A stretch of DNA of 33,216 nucleotides, from contig JACREE010000054.1 of the NCBI GenBank assembly GCA_016218405.1, positions 1 to 33,216 on the forward strand, read 5' to 3'. Shown here piece after piece: positions 8,076 through 15,733 of this stretch (position 1 is the first letter of the stretch; every line of letters begins with the position of its first letter). The translations under genes were made by a program, and so were the position numbers. Under the pieces are notes generated by a model. That model was not told where the DNA came from. It worked only from the letters and a program-made list of their open reading frames with translations, and ran no database searches. The stretch comes from Gammaproteobacteria bacterium. Its GTDB lineage: Bacteria > Pseudomonadota > Gammaproteobacteria > HIGHO2-12-38-15.

Positions 8076-9215
8076 CTATTGATCTTTTGCTAAACGAAAA
8101 CCGACGTGTGACATCGAGGTGTAAGGATCTAAACCGCGTCGTGCGCTGGGGCGGTAGCTGGTGCAAAATTGTTTATCACATAAAAAGGAACCTCCTCGAA
8201 TAACGCGTTTTGGCGCATTAGCAGGTGCAAAACGATCGTCAGGATCAAAGCTTGCTTGAGGCCCTGGAGGATTGATGCTCAGCTTATGTTTGGCCGCTTC
8301 AACAAAAGCATCTGTGCGATACCAATCATTCACCCATTGCCATACATTGCCGGCCATATCATATAACCCATAGGCATTGGGTGGGTAATGAGTGACATCA
8401 CTGGTGCCAATTTTTGCTTTGTTGTGAGCTTCAACGATGGGAAATTGTGTGCCTGCAAAGGTGTTTGCCATTTTTTTTCCGTTGGGTTTGAATTCATCTC
8501 CCCACACATAATTGGCTTGGTCACGGCCGCCGCGAGCAGCAAACTCCCACTCTGCTTCAGTGGGTAAACGTTTTTTTGCCCATCTTGCATAAGCCAGAGC
8601 ATCCTCATAAGAAACCTGCACGACAGGATGGTGTTCTTTGCCTTTGATATTGCTTTTTGGACCTTGAGGGTGACGCCAATTAGCGCCAGGCGTAAAACGC
8701 CACCAAGCCGCTTCATCTTCGAGTGAGACGGGATGTGATGTGCCGACAAATACCAAGGAACCCGGTACCAGCATTTCTTTGGAGGGTTGAGGCGTATCGG
8801 ATGCAAGCTGCACTTTCAATGTTTCCCAGTCAGGGCGGCGTTCTGCGGTTGTCACGTAGCCTGTTGTTTCCACGAACGTGGCAAATTGAGCATTGGTGAC
8901 GTCAGTTTTATCTATCCAAAAACCATCTAGGTGAACTCTATGCAAGGGTTTTTCGTTTGAATGTGCTAAGTTGCTGTCACATCCCATCATGAAGTCACCG
9001 CCAGGAATCCAGGCCATGTTGATAGGCGCAACCATGGGTGGGGGTTCAGAAGGAAGGGGTGCGGGTAGATAATAGTAACCGCCAATCAAGGCGCCGATGG
9101 AAACCATCGCTAAACTGAGTGTCACGGTGAAGGGTAGAAAAAATCGTTGCAATTCCATATGCCATCTGTCCATGATGTAAAAGACCCATCGTACTTGAAG
9201 AGGCGAAGCGAGCAC
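8076..9215 (-). CDS. Formylglycine-generating enzyme (sulfatase-modifying factor), membrane anchored
   Basis: FGE oxidises a cysteine in the sulfatase active-site motif to formylglycine. The FGE-sulfatase domain spans roughly residues 65-377: NMAWIPGGDFMMGCD, HRVHLDGFWIDKTDVTNAQFATFV, RLPTEAEWEFAARGG, YDMAGNVWQWVNDWY and VIRGGSFLCDKQFCTSYRPSAR. Cys346 and Cys351 (C-X4-C) match the two copper-binding catalytic cysteines of true aerobic FGEs; the VGFRL ending is also intact. A hydrophobic helix near 25-48 would anchor it in the inner membrane facing the periplasm, where the sulfatase goes. The GTG at 9215 is the longest start; ATGs at 9173 and 9158 are equally possible because no start has a well-spaced RBS. 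It diverges from the HAD phosphatase gene. Confidence 0.92.
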   Translation of the reverse strand: MLASPLQVRWVFYIMDRWHMELQRFFLPFTVTLSLAMVSIGALIGGYYYLPAPLPSEPPPMVAPINMAWIPGGDFMMGCDSNLAHSNEKPLHRVHLDGFWIDKTDVTNAQFATFVETTGYVTTAERRPDWETLKVQLASDTPQPSKEMLVPGSLVFVGTSHPVSLEDEAAWWRFTPGANWRHPQGPKSNIKGKEHHPVVQVSYEDALAYARWAKKRLPTEAEWEFAARGGRDQANYVWGDEFKPNGKKMANTFAGTQFPIVEAHNKAKIGTSDVTHYPPNAYGLYDMAGNVWQWVNDWYRTDAFVEAAKHKLSINPPGPQASFDPDDRFAPANAPKRVIRGGSFLCDKQFCTSYRPSARRGLDPYTSMSHVGFRLAKDQ

Positions 9216-9250
9216 AATCCTTCGTCTTGCATAAGCCAGGAAGCAAAATC

Positions 9251-10246
9251 ATGAAACGAACTTTTTTGTCAGGAATTGCGCAATGTATTTTTAATTTAGG
9301 GATGGCTTATCTGTTTTTAGGGACAGCCTACGCTTCATCTGTTTCTGATCCACTGCCTTCATGGAATGAAGGGCAAGTGAAACATGCCATTATCCGTTTT
9401 GTTGAAGAGGCAACCTGCTCGGGTGGGGCGCATTATATTGCACCGGCTGATCGCATCGCCACCTTCGATAATGATGGCACATTGTGGGTAGAGCAACCGA
9501 TGTATACCGAAGTATTATTTTCTTTTGAGCAAATTAAAGCGTTGATGCCCGCGCATCCAGAATGGAAAACGCAATCACCCTTTAAAGAAATAGCCGCAAA
9601 TGATTATAGTCATCTGGATAAAAAATCATTAATGGAGGTGTGGGTGGTGACACATTCAGGCATGAGTGTGGAACAATTTGAAGAAGTAGCCAAAAAATGG
9701 TTGGCCACTGCGAAGGATAAGCGTTTTAAACAACATTATACGTCGCTTGTCTACCAACCCATGTTAGAAGTGATGGATTATTTACGTAAAAATAAATTTA
9801 AAGTGTTTATCGTGAGTGGAGGTGGACAAGAATTTGTACGCGCTTATGCTGAAAAAACGTATGATGTTCCACCTGAAAATGTCATAGGCACCGTACTTAA
9901 AACCCACTATGTTTATCAAAAAGGGGAGCCCCAATTAATCAATATGCCAAGCATTTTATTTATTGATAATGAAGAGGGTAAACCCGAAGCGATACAGTTA
10001 TTTTTTGGTAAAAAACCCGTGATTGCATTTGGTAACTCAGATGGAGACAGGCAAATGTTGGAGTGGACGCAATCCAACAAAGGGCCACATTTAATGTTGC
10101 TGGTTCATCATGATGATGCACAACGTGAATATGCATATGATACTCAGTCAAAGGTGGGCACGTTTTCCGCCTCGTTAATGGAAGAGGCGAAAAACAAGCA
10201 TTGGGATGTGATCAGTATGAAGCAAGATTGGAAAACTATTTTTTAA
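9251..10246 (+). CDS. Exported HAD-superfamily phosphatase
   Basis: The 331-aa protein begins with a signal-peptide-like stretch (MKRTFLSG...LGMAYLFLGTAYASS). HAD motif I is TFDNDGTLW with Asp73 and Asp75, motif II is IVSGGGQEF, and motif IV is FGNSDGDRQML, so it should be an active Mg-dependent phosphohydrolase of the phosphoserine-phosphatase-like type. Start 9251 has AGGAAG eight bases upstream and gives the cleanest signal peptide. Exported HAD proteins of this kind are often found beside sulfatases and FGEs, as here, but the substrate is unknown. Its stop overlaps the end of the convergent 489-aa gene. Confidence 0.85.
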   Translation: MKRTFLSGIAQCIFNLGMAYLFLGTAYASSVSDPLPSWNEGQVKHAIIRFVEEATCSGGAHYIAPADRIATFDNDGTLWVEQPMYTEVLFSFEQIKALMPAHPEWKTQSPFKEIAANDYSHLDKKSLMEVWVVTHSGMSVEQFEEVAKKWLATAKDKRFKQHYTSLVYQPMLEVMDYLRKNKFKVFIVSGGGQEFVRAYAEKTYDVPPENVIGTVLKTHYVYQKGEPQLINMPSILFIDNEEGKPEAIQLFFGKKPVIAFGNSDGDRQMLEWTQSNKGPHLMLLVHHDDAQREYAYDTQSKVGTFSASLMEEAKNKHWDVISMKQDWKTIF

Positions 10247-11712
10247 AGCGTGCTCGCTGTAGCGCCTACTGTATTGACGTGAGAAGGAGCAGATGCGGAA
10301 GGAGTGAGATAATCATCTTCCAGCATTTGGAAAACAGAAGAGGGATAAGCGTTATCTCCTTGCATGTATTTTTCAAGAGCAGCTACTGCGGTCGAAATGG
10401 GCGTGGGATGAAGTGGGCCGCTTCCTTTAATTGAAAAGGATAAGCGTTCAGGATCGAGAGGAAAAGAAAGAACGAGATGCAAGGTAAGATTGTGGGGGAT
10501 CAAGTTGGAAAAGCGAGAAAATAGCATATGTAAGGGGCGAAGGATGGTTTTTTTGTCGTCAACGAAAATATAACGTATTGTTTCGCCGGGGTGTTGATTA
10601 GCAATGAGCATCATTTGTAGCCAAAGAAGTATCAGTTTACTCGGATCAATGTATTGGTCAACCGGGTCTTTCTGGAGGTCAGATTGGGTATGCTGTACTT
10701 CTTTTGTTTGGAGTAACTGCAAAGCGGTGCCAGGCGCTTGCTGTGAAAATGCATCGGCTAAAGTGAAGGGAAAGAGCGAAGTGCCAATGCCGAGTGGGAG
10801 AAAAAGATCGGAAATTGTTTGAACCACTTGTGGAAAAACTCGAAACGCTAAACACGTTTTGTTGTTTATCGCATTCATCGCGTCAAGCGGGCCTGATTGG
10901 CGCGTGCTGGCAAGAATAGCGATTATTTCGCCGATTCTTTCTGGGAAAATAAAGCCTTGCTCGACTAATTCTCGTATAATATTGCTGACATTGTGATGCA
11001 TATCACTTAATGTTTCTCCTGTATTAGAAATGGCGCCATCCCAATCTAAAGCAAGCACAGTCAATTCTTCTGTCTTTTTTTCGGATGTATTCGCAGAGGA
11101 TAGAAAAATCGATGGGAGTTGTGAGGGGCGCACAAGTGATTTTTGGGGAAAATGAAAACGATTAAATCCGCCATCATCCCCAAGGTAAGATCTCCAATAA
11201 CCTTCGTTTAAAGGCGTGGCGATCATTGCTCGAAGTTGTTCCTGGAATACTGTTTCTTTACGAGAGTATTTTTCAAAATAACTGGTGTTATAAAAATGGG
11301 GATGAGGTGTGCGAAGCAGTGCCATTCTTACATCATGAGGCTTGATTGTGCGGACCAGAAATCTTTCTCTTATTTGTTCAAAAAAAGCTGAATCTAACAC
11401 AAGATTTAAAGGAGGGCCGGGTAATTTTTGCGCGCCACGTAGACGATAACTGTTTTCATTGATAGATTCAATGACACAGAAAAAAGGTTCTTGGGCTCCC
11501 TTGGGAAATAGCCGAGTCGCGATGGGAGGGACACCCGATTGATAGTGGGCGAGGTGTGATTGCGGCGGAATGGTGAGTAGATGCGCGGTATGCTTGGGGT
11601 AAAAATTTGTTGGCACATAACAAGCAAGAAAGAAGAAGTTTGCTGAATCCTGAGAACAAAATTTTTTAAACCTATTAAATGATTTGAAAGTGTGAAAAGA
11701 ACCCATAGTCAT
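10243..11712 (-). CDS. Unknown protein with degenerate HAD-like domain
   Basis: The protein (489 aa from ATG 11712; a GTG at 11721 would add three residues) has no close family that I recognise. The C-terminal half shows HAD-like features: TVLALDWDGAISNT at about 218-231 (motif I DxDG with hydrophobic beta strand) and YIFVDDKKTI near 381-390 (motif IV-like DD). A Thr or Ser of motif II may be in ILASTRQSG. The N-terminal 200 residues are unassigned, with Phe/His/Pro-rich stretches. No signal peptide or membrane helix is clear. It interrupts the sulfatase group on the opposite strand. Large, HAD-like proteins with unmatched N-termini are common among Legionellales effectors, but nothing here proves secretion. 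Confidence 0.7.
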   Translation of the reverse strand: MTMGSFHTFKSFNRFKKFCSQDSANFFFLACYVPTNFYPKHTAHLLTIPPQSHLAHYQSGVPPIATRLFPKGAQEPFFCVIESINENSYRLRGAQKLPGPPLNLVLDSAFFEQIRERFLVRTIKPHDVRMALLRTPHPHFYNTSYFEKYSRKETVFQEQLRAMIATPLNEGYWRSYLGDDGGFNRFHFPQKSLVRPSQLPSIFLSSANTSEKKTEELTVLALDWDGAISNTGETLSDMHHNVSNIIRELVEQGFIFPERIGEIIAILASTRQSGPLDAMNAINNKTCLAFRVFPQVVQTISDLFLPLGIGTSLFPFTLADAFSQQAPGTALQLLQTKEVQHTQSDLQKDPVDQYIDPSKLILLWLQMMLIANQHPGETIRYIFVDDKKTILRPLHMLFSRFSNLIPHNLTLHLVLSFPLDPERLSFSIKGSGPLHPTPISTAVAALEKYMQGDNAYPSSVFQMLEDDYLTPSASAPSHVNTVGATASTL

Positions 11713-11798
11713 AGTAAGCACGTTCCATTTGGATGTTTTTTAATCATGGATAGGGTAGTGAGTTTTATTTTAAAATTCAAGGTTTTTGCCTATTGGAA

Positions 11799-11828
11799 TT
11801 GACGGTTGTTAGGTTTTTTCGCTATGGT
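11799..11828 (+). promoter_or_regulatory. Candidate sigma70 promoter for the sulfatase gene
   Basis: TTGACG (11799-11804) and TATGGT (11823-11828) are separated by 18 bp, about 60 bp upstream of the sulfatase ATG at 11887. It is a moderate match to -35 and -10 boxes and lies in the only gap from which the gene could be transcribed. Confidence 0.4.
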
Positions 11829-11886
11829 TGATCTCAGGGAGCCCACGGAAGGGAATTACCCAGCACACTCAAAGGAGTTACTTTTT

Positions 11887-13578
11887 ATGTCACATCCCGC
11901 TAAACAACGATCGCTGGTTTGGATATTGAGCACAGGTATATTGATTACCCCGCCTGTTTTTGCACAAGCGTCGACGTCGGCACCTATTGTGTCAAATAAA
12001 AAACCTAATGTTGTGATGCTGATGACAGATGATACGGGTTGGAATGACTTTGGTGCCTATTCAGGTGGAGGTGCGGCTTTAGGTCATCCTACGCCTTATG
12101 TTGATCGTATGGCGAAGGAAGGTGCGGTTTTTACAAATTGGTACGGGCAGGCCAGTTGTACAGCAGGCCGTGCTTCTTTCATGACAGGTCGTATTCCTAT
12201 TCGCAGTGCCTTATCTGTGGTGGTAGCGCCCGGGGATGAAAATTACTTACGTAAAGAAACGCCGACGATCGCTGAATTTTTCAAAAAAAATGGGTATAAC
12301 ACCTATTTTTCAGGTAAATGGCATATGGGCGATAAACCTGCATCGTATCCGACTGTGCATGGTTTTGATGAAATGAAACACTTTGCGGCTTATTACGCAG
12401 GGGTGTATGCCTACAATGATACTTCAAAGAATTTCCATCCTTGGTTTCCTGCTTTTAATCCTGAATTTGTAAAATCATATGACAGTATTGTGAATCTAGG
12501 CGAGTGGGAAGGGGTAGCCGGGGCGCCCGCTAAAATGCTGGGGACCATTACGTACGATAGTTTGGCGACGTTTGATGTGCGTCAAACCGATTCAGCGGTG
12601 GCCTATATTAAGCAGCATGCAAAAGACAACAAGCCTTTTTTCATGGATGTAAATTTTATCAAAATGCACAATCCCACGAATGCGGCGCCTGAATTCCGAG
12701 GACGATCACATTTGGGTGATTATTCGGATTCCTTGATGGAGTTAGATTCAAATGTAGGCCGTATTATGGACGCTATCCGTGCTGAAGCGCCTAATACCAT
12801 CGTGATTTTAACAGCGGATAATGGGGCATGGCTCGATGCCTATCCCGATGCAGGCACCACGCCTTTCCGTGGAGAAAAAGGCACTGCTTTTGAGGGAGGG
12901 TGGCGTGTGCCCGGTATCATGTGGTGGCCTAATCACATTCCTGCGGGGGTGCAATACACAGAAATGATGTCACATATCGATTGTTGGGCGACGTTAGCCA
13001 GCATGGTGGGCATTAAACCACCGCCACATGATTGGGTGGGGAACGATGGTAAGGGGATTTACTTCGATAGCATTGATAACAGTGCCTATATTTTGGGTAA
13101 GGCCATGCACTCTGCGCGCAATTATTGGGTTTATATTGAGGGTGAAGTGTTTCAAGGTGTGCGTGCGGATATTTCAGGCGATCCCAAAGAACCTTGGGTG
13201 CATATTGCTTGGAAATTTTTATATACCGCCAAAGATTCTTGGTTGGGGGCAGAAGCAAACTTGGGTGCAATTGGTGCGCTTTATAATTTAACGATGGATC
13301 CGTATGAAAAATATGACATGATTTTTAATGGTGCTGCGCCCACGCGCGTCTTAACCAGTTCGCCAGGTCGGTACTCCGGACAGGATAATGGTTGGGTCAT
13401 GTCATTGCTGGCACCCGTTATCTTAGGGTTTGATAACTCAATCATGAAATATCCGAGTATCAAACGTGTTCCCGGCGGTGCATCTAATGATTTAATCCCC
13501 GATTTGCAGCATCCTGAAAACCCCGCCCCGTTGTTGAAAAACAAAGCTGCCTTACATACAGGTGGGATGGGGGGATGA
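11887..13578 (+). CDS. Secreted arylsulfatase, cysteine type with CTAGR motif
   Basis: Sulfatases hydrolyse sulfate esters using a formylglycine made from Cys or Ser. From ATG 11887 (AAGGAG nine bases upstream) the protein is 563 aa with a signal peptide ending near AQA (residues 26-28). Metal and active-site residues are present: PNVVMLMTDD (Asp48/49), the activation motif CTAGR with Cys91, GKWHMG (Lys144, His146), FIKMHNP (His261), TADNG (Asp311, Asn312) and PFRGEKGTAFEGGWR. The motif departs from canonical C-x-P-x-R: Ala replaces Pro and Gly replaces Ser, but Cys and Arg remain. A matching FGE gene lies upstream. The last 27 bp overlap the abiEii toxin gene on the other strand. The natural substrate is unknown. 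Confidence 0.93.
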   Translation: MSHPAKQRSLVWILSTGILITPPVFAQASTSAPIVSNKKPNVVMLMTDDTGWNDFGAYSGGGAALGHPTPYVDRMAKEGAVFTNWYGQASCTAGRASFMTGRIPIRSALSVVVAPGDENYLRKETPTIAEFFKKNGYNTYFSGKWHMGDKPASYPTVHGFDEMKHFAAYYAGVYAYNDTSKNFHPWFPAFNPEFVKSYDSIVNLGEWEGVAGAPAKMLGTITYDSLATFDVRQTDSAVAYIKQHAKDNKPFFMDVNFIKMHNPTNAAPEFRGRSHLGDYSDSLMELDSNVGRIMDAIRAEAPNTIVILTADNGAWLDAYPDAGTTPFRGEKGTAFEGGWRVPGIMWWPNHIPAGVQYTEMMSHIDCWATLASMVGIKPPPHDWVGNDGKGIYFDSIDNSAYILGKAMHSARNYWVYIEGEVFQGVRADISGDPKEPWVHIAWKFLYTAKDSWLGAEANLGAIGALYNLTMDPYEKYDMIFNGAAPTRVLTSSPGRYSGQDNGWVMSLLAPVILGFDNSIMKYPSIKRVPGGASNDLIPDLQHPENPAPLLKNKAALHTGGMGG

Positions 13579-14445
13579 ATTGTTACGATGCATAAGTTCT
13601 ATCAATAATTTAGTTTCTTTAAGGACTAAACCACATTCTGGCAGTCCTTGCAGCAATGCCCCCAAGGTAGCGCCCCAATGCCGGTTTGCTTCTTTTACTA
13701 ATTCAGGCGTAAAGAAATCATTAATATGTCGATAGGACACTTCACGGTGCTTGCATTTATCTTTAAGAATTTCCACCAGTCTAGCAGTATCAACAGTTGC
13801 GCTATAGTTTTTTAATACGCACCAAAGGTCGTAATAATCCCGTGCTCTAGGTCTATTCCAGCCGCGTGTCACAAGTTTGTGATGTGTTTGCAGCAGTGTA
13901 CGGAGTTTTTCCGCCACAATTTCCTCTATATGATAGCAAGCAACAGCACAGTCTATTTGTTCTTCATAACCATGCAGAATAGGTTTATATTCGGGTGATA
14001 AAATAACAGGTTCATCATGCGTAATTTCAACTTTTATTCGGCAAAGTGGTGTTGGTTGCCAAGGAAATTTAATGAGTACATTAAATGCATCTTGTCCTTT
14101 TGGGTGAGGTGCTTTTTCAGGGTTACGTTTTAACTGAATATCAAATGAACCATATTGGTTTAATAATTTTTTAGAAAGAGCAAGTGCATTAAGTAAAGCA
14201 TTTTCAAGTTGTTTGCCTTTCGGTGCATTAATAACTGAAAAATCCAAGTCTTCTGAGAAACGATAATCACCAAAAAATATTTTCTTAAGTGCTGTGCCAC
14301 CTTTAAATATTAAGGAGTGAGATAATTCTGGTTGTTTTGCCATACCTGCTAATACGTAACTTAAGGCATAATCTTTTTCAATGACATGCATGGGTACTTT
14401 TTTCAGATTAGCTTCATCTTGAATTTTTATGCGCAATGGTTTCAT
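13552..14445 (-). CDS. abiEii: AbiEii-type nucleotidyltransferase toxin
   Basis: AbiEii proteins are nucleotidyltransferase-fold toxins of type IV toxin-antitoxin systems, originally known from phage abortive infection. The 297-aa protein has the diagnostic block LIFKGGTALKKIFF (GG at 49-50) followed by YRFSEDLDFS, with Glu65 and Asp66/68 as catalytic acids, then basic and helical regions and a conserved RPRARDYYDLWCVL near 197-210. The start overlaps the antitoxin stop by four bases (ATGA), the usual order antitoxin then toxin. The 3' end runs 27 bp into the sulfatase gene on the opposite strand, so the pair was probably inserted or trimmed there. Confidence 0.93.
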   Translation of the reverse strand: MKPLRIKIQDEANLKKVPMHVIEKDYALSYVLAGMAKQPELSHSLIFKGGTALKKIFFGDYRFSEDLDFSVINAPKGKQLENALLNALALSKKLLNQYGSFDIQLKRNPEKAPHPKGQDAFNVLIKFPWQPTPLCRIKVEITHDEPVILSPEYKPILHGYEEQIDCAVACYHIEEIVAEKLRTLLQTHHKLVTRGWNRPRARDYYDLWCVLKNYSATVDTARLVEILKDKCKHREVSYRHINDFFTPELVKEANRHWGATLGALLQGLPECGLVLKETKLLIELMHRNNSSPHPTCM

Positions 14446-15287
14446 TTGCTTTCTACTCTTATTATATTATTTTGAATCATCCAACGTTTATCGCAGGATC
14501 CTGTTGCTGGCGCTGAAGAATCAAGTCGACAGTAGTAGTTGATTGGAACTTTTAAGAGTGGTTCTAGTTGTTTAGCGGGCACACCAAAATACTCCAGGGC
14601 CCATCCTAATCGTTTAGCTAGGGATTTTTTATCGTATTGAATGGCATAATTAATCAATTTTTGAGTATCCACTGTTGCCAGCGAGTTTTCTAATATTCCT
14701 AATGCTTCACCCATGCCACCAAACATCTTAGGATAAATAAATATATCAAGTAGCGTGCGTTCTTTATCAGTCATTGATATTTGAAAGTATTCGTCTAACC
14801 AAATTTTTTCAATGCCAAAAAAATGTTTTTTCTGGACATTAATATATTCATAGTGAACACCCTCAATTTCCCATACATGTTTTTTCTTTGATCGTTGAGG
14901 ATTTTTTTCACGCATGGAGGGGGTAACAACTTTGCTGGGTGTGGATGCTGTCACAATTTGTGGTATTTGCTCAGTTAGGCCGTGATGCTGCAAGGCTGAC
15001 CAATGACTGATGGCGGAGGGTTGAATTAAGTGGGTCGATATTGCAAAAGGATGAGCGATATTTTGCTCTGCTATGAGGCCGATGCTCATGTATAGACCGC
15101 GATGTATCCTTAGTACTCGTCTATATTTTGCCAAGTTGGAAAGTATTTTTTTAAGCTGATTGTGAGGGATATTTTCTGTAATGGCGGCTGTTGTTGCATC
15201 CTGCATATTGAATAGGCGTTTACCTTCTAGAGATAATTGTCGAAGTAGACGTATACCTTGGCTTCCTGCTGGTTCTTGAGACTTCAT
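14442..15287 (-). CDS. abiEi: AbiEi-type antitoxin and transcriptional autorepressor
   Basis: The 281-aa protein fits AbiEi: an N-terminal winged-helix region (about 10-80, LLRQLSLEGKRLFNMQDATTAA...LAKYRRVLRIHRGLY) followed by the longer C-terminal antitoxin domain with PQIVTASTPSKVV and MTDKERTLLDIFIYPKMFGG near 185-200. AbiEi both neutralises AbiEii and binds inverted repeats in its own promoter. A strong RBS (AGGAGGGG) precedes the ATG at 15287, and a 7-bp inverted repeat lies 36-55 bp upstream of it. It is four-base overlapped with the toxin gene. Confidence 0.9.
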   Translation of the reverse strand: MKSQEPAGSQGIRLLRQLSLEGKRLFNMQDATTAAITENIPHNQLKKILSNLAKYRRVLRIHRGLYMSIGLIAEQNIAHPFAISTHLIQPSAISHWSALQHHGLTEQIPQIVTASTPSKVVTPSMREKNPQRSKKKHVWEIEGVHYEYINVQKKHFFGIEKIWLDEYFQISMTDKERTLLDIFIYPKMFGGMGEALGILENSLATVDTQKLINYAIQYDKKSLAKRLGWALEYFGVPAKQLEPLLKVPINYYCRLDSSAPATGSCDKRWMIQNNIIRVESK

Positions 15288-15322
15288 GGCCCCTCCTAAC
15301 TTGTTTTAATTTATACTACGAT

Positions 15323-15342
15323 AGTACCCTAAAATGGGTACT
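15323..15342 (-). promoter_or_regulatory. Candidate AbiEi operator (inverted repeat)
   Basis: AGTACCC and GGGTACT are perfect inverted 7-bp arms around a 6-bp spacer, 36-55 bp upstream of the abiEi start. Position and symmetry fit the inverted repeats by which AbiEi antitoxins repress their own operon. A TATAAA-like -10 element on the minus strand lies about 10 bp downstream of it. Confidence 0.55.
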
Positions 15343-15417
15343 TTTGCAGTATATTTTAAAATTTTTACCTAAACTATTCTTAGTTAATTGGATGTTTCGT
15401 CAGAAATAAATTAATTT

Positions 15418-15575
15418 TAGCCGCTCCTAATGATGAGCGCGCGGTGACATAGGTGGGGTGCGCTTATCATGGCTGAAAATTTAAAGGCATGAGCTGGGGG
15501 GCTTGGGTGAACTCAAAGGCCTCGCTGACTTCACGCACGAAATGAGGCTCTTCACTAAATGGCACCATACTTTTG
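15418..15575 (-). pseudogene. Decayed 3' fragment of a second copy of the adjacent ankyrin gene
   Basis: Read on the minus strand this segment encodes PFSEEPHFVREVSEAFEFTQ, nearly identical to the residues about 65 from the end of the neighbouring 898-aa protein, then slips out of frame and reaches stops. Its last part, 15418-15460, matches the parental last codons (GCACCCCACC...TCACCGCG) but about 80 bp between the two matched blocks is missing. It is therefore a remnant of a tandem or dispersed paralogue whose 5' part is gone, not an extension of the intact gene. Confidence 0.75.
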
Positions 15576-15733
15576 GGCTAGGGCGATGTGGATTGCTTTG
15601 TTCTACCCACAATCTCTTTGACGCAGAATAAGTAATTACATATTTTGCGTATTCTTATGGAGAATAAAATGAAACCAGTGTTTATTGGCCGAAAGGAAGT
15701 ATTTTTTGCGATGTTTTGAAGACTTAGCTGATT
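15576..15733. other. Non-coding gap with a fragment of a REP-like repeat
   Basis: Between the pseudogene fragment and the end of the ankyrin gene I find no gene. Positions 15583-15601, read on the minus strand (ACAAAGCAATCCACATCGC), match 17 of 19 bases of 31620-31638, part of the palindromic element before the last gene of the window. A 16-codon frame at 15669-15719 with a weak RBS (MKPVFIGRKEV...) is too short to call. Confidence 0.5.

Noticed and set aside
15669-15719. 16-codon frame starting MKPVFIGRKEV with a weak RBS
   Set aside because: Too short and without support; at most the remnant of an ATPase-like gene starting with FIGR.
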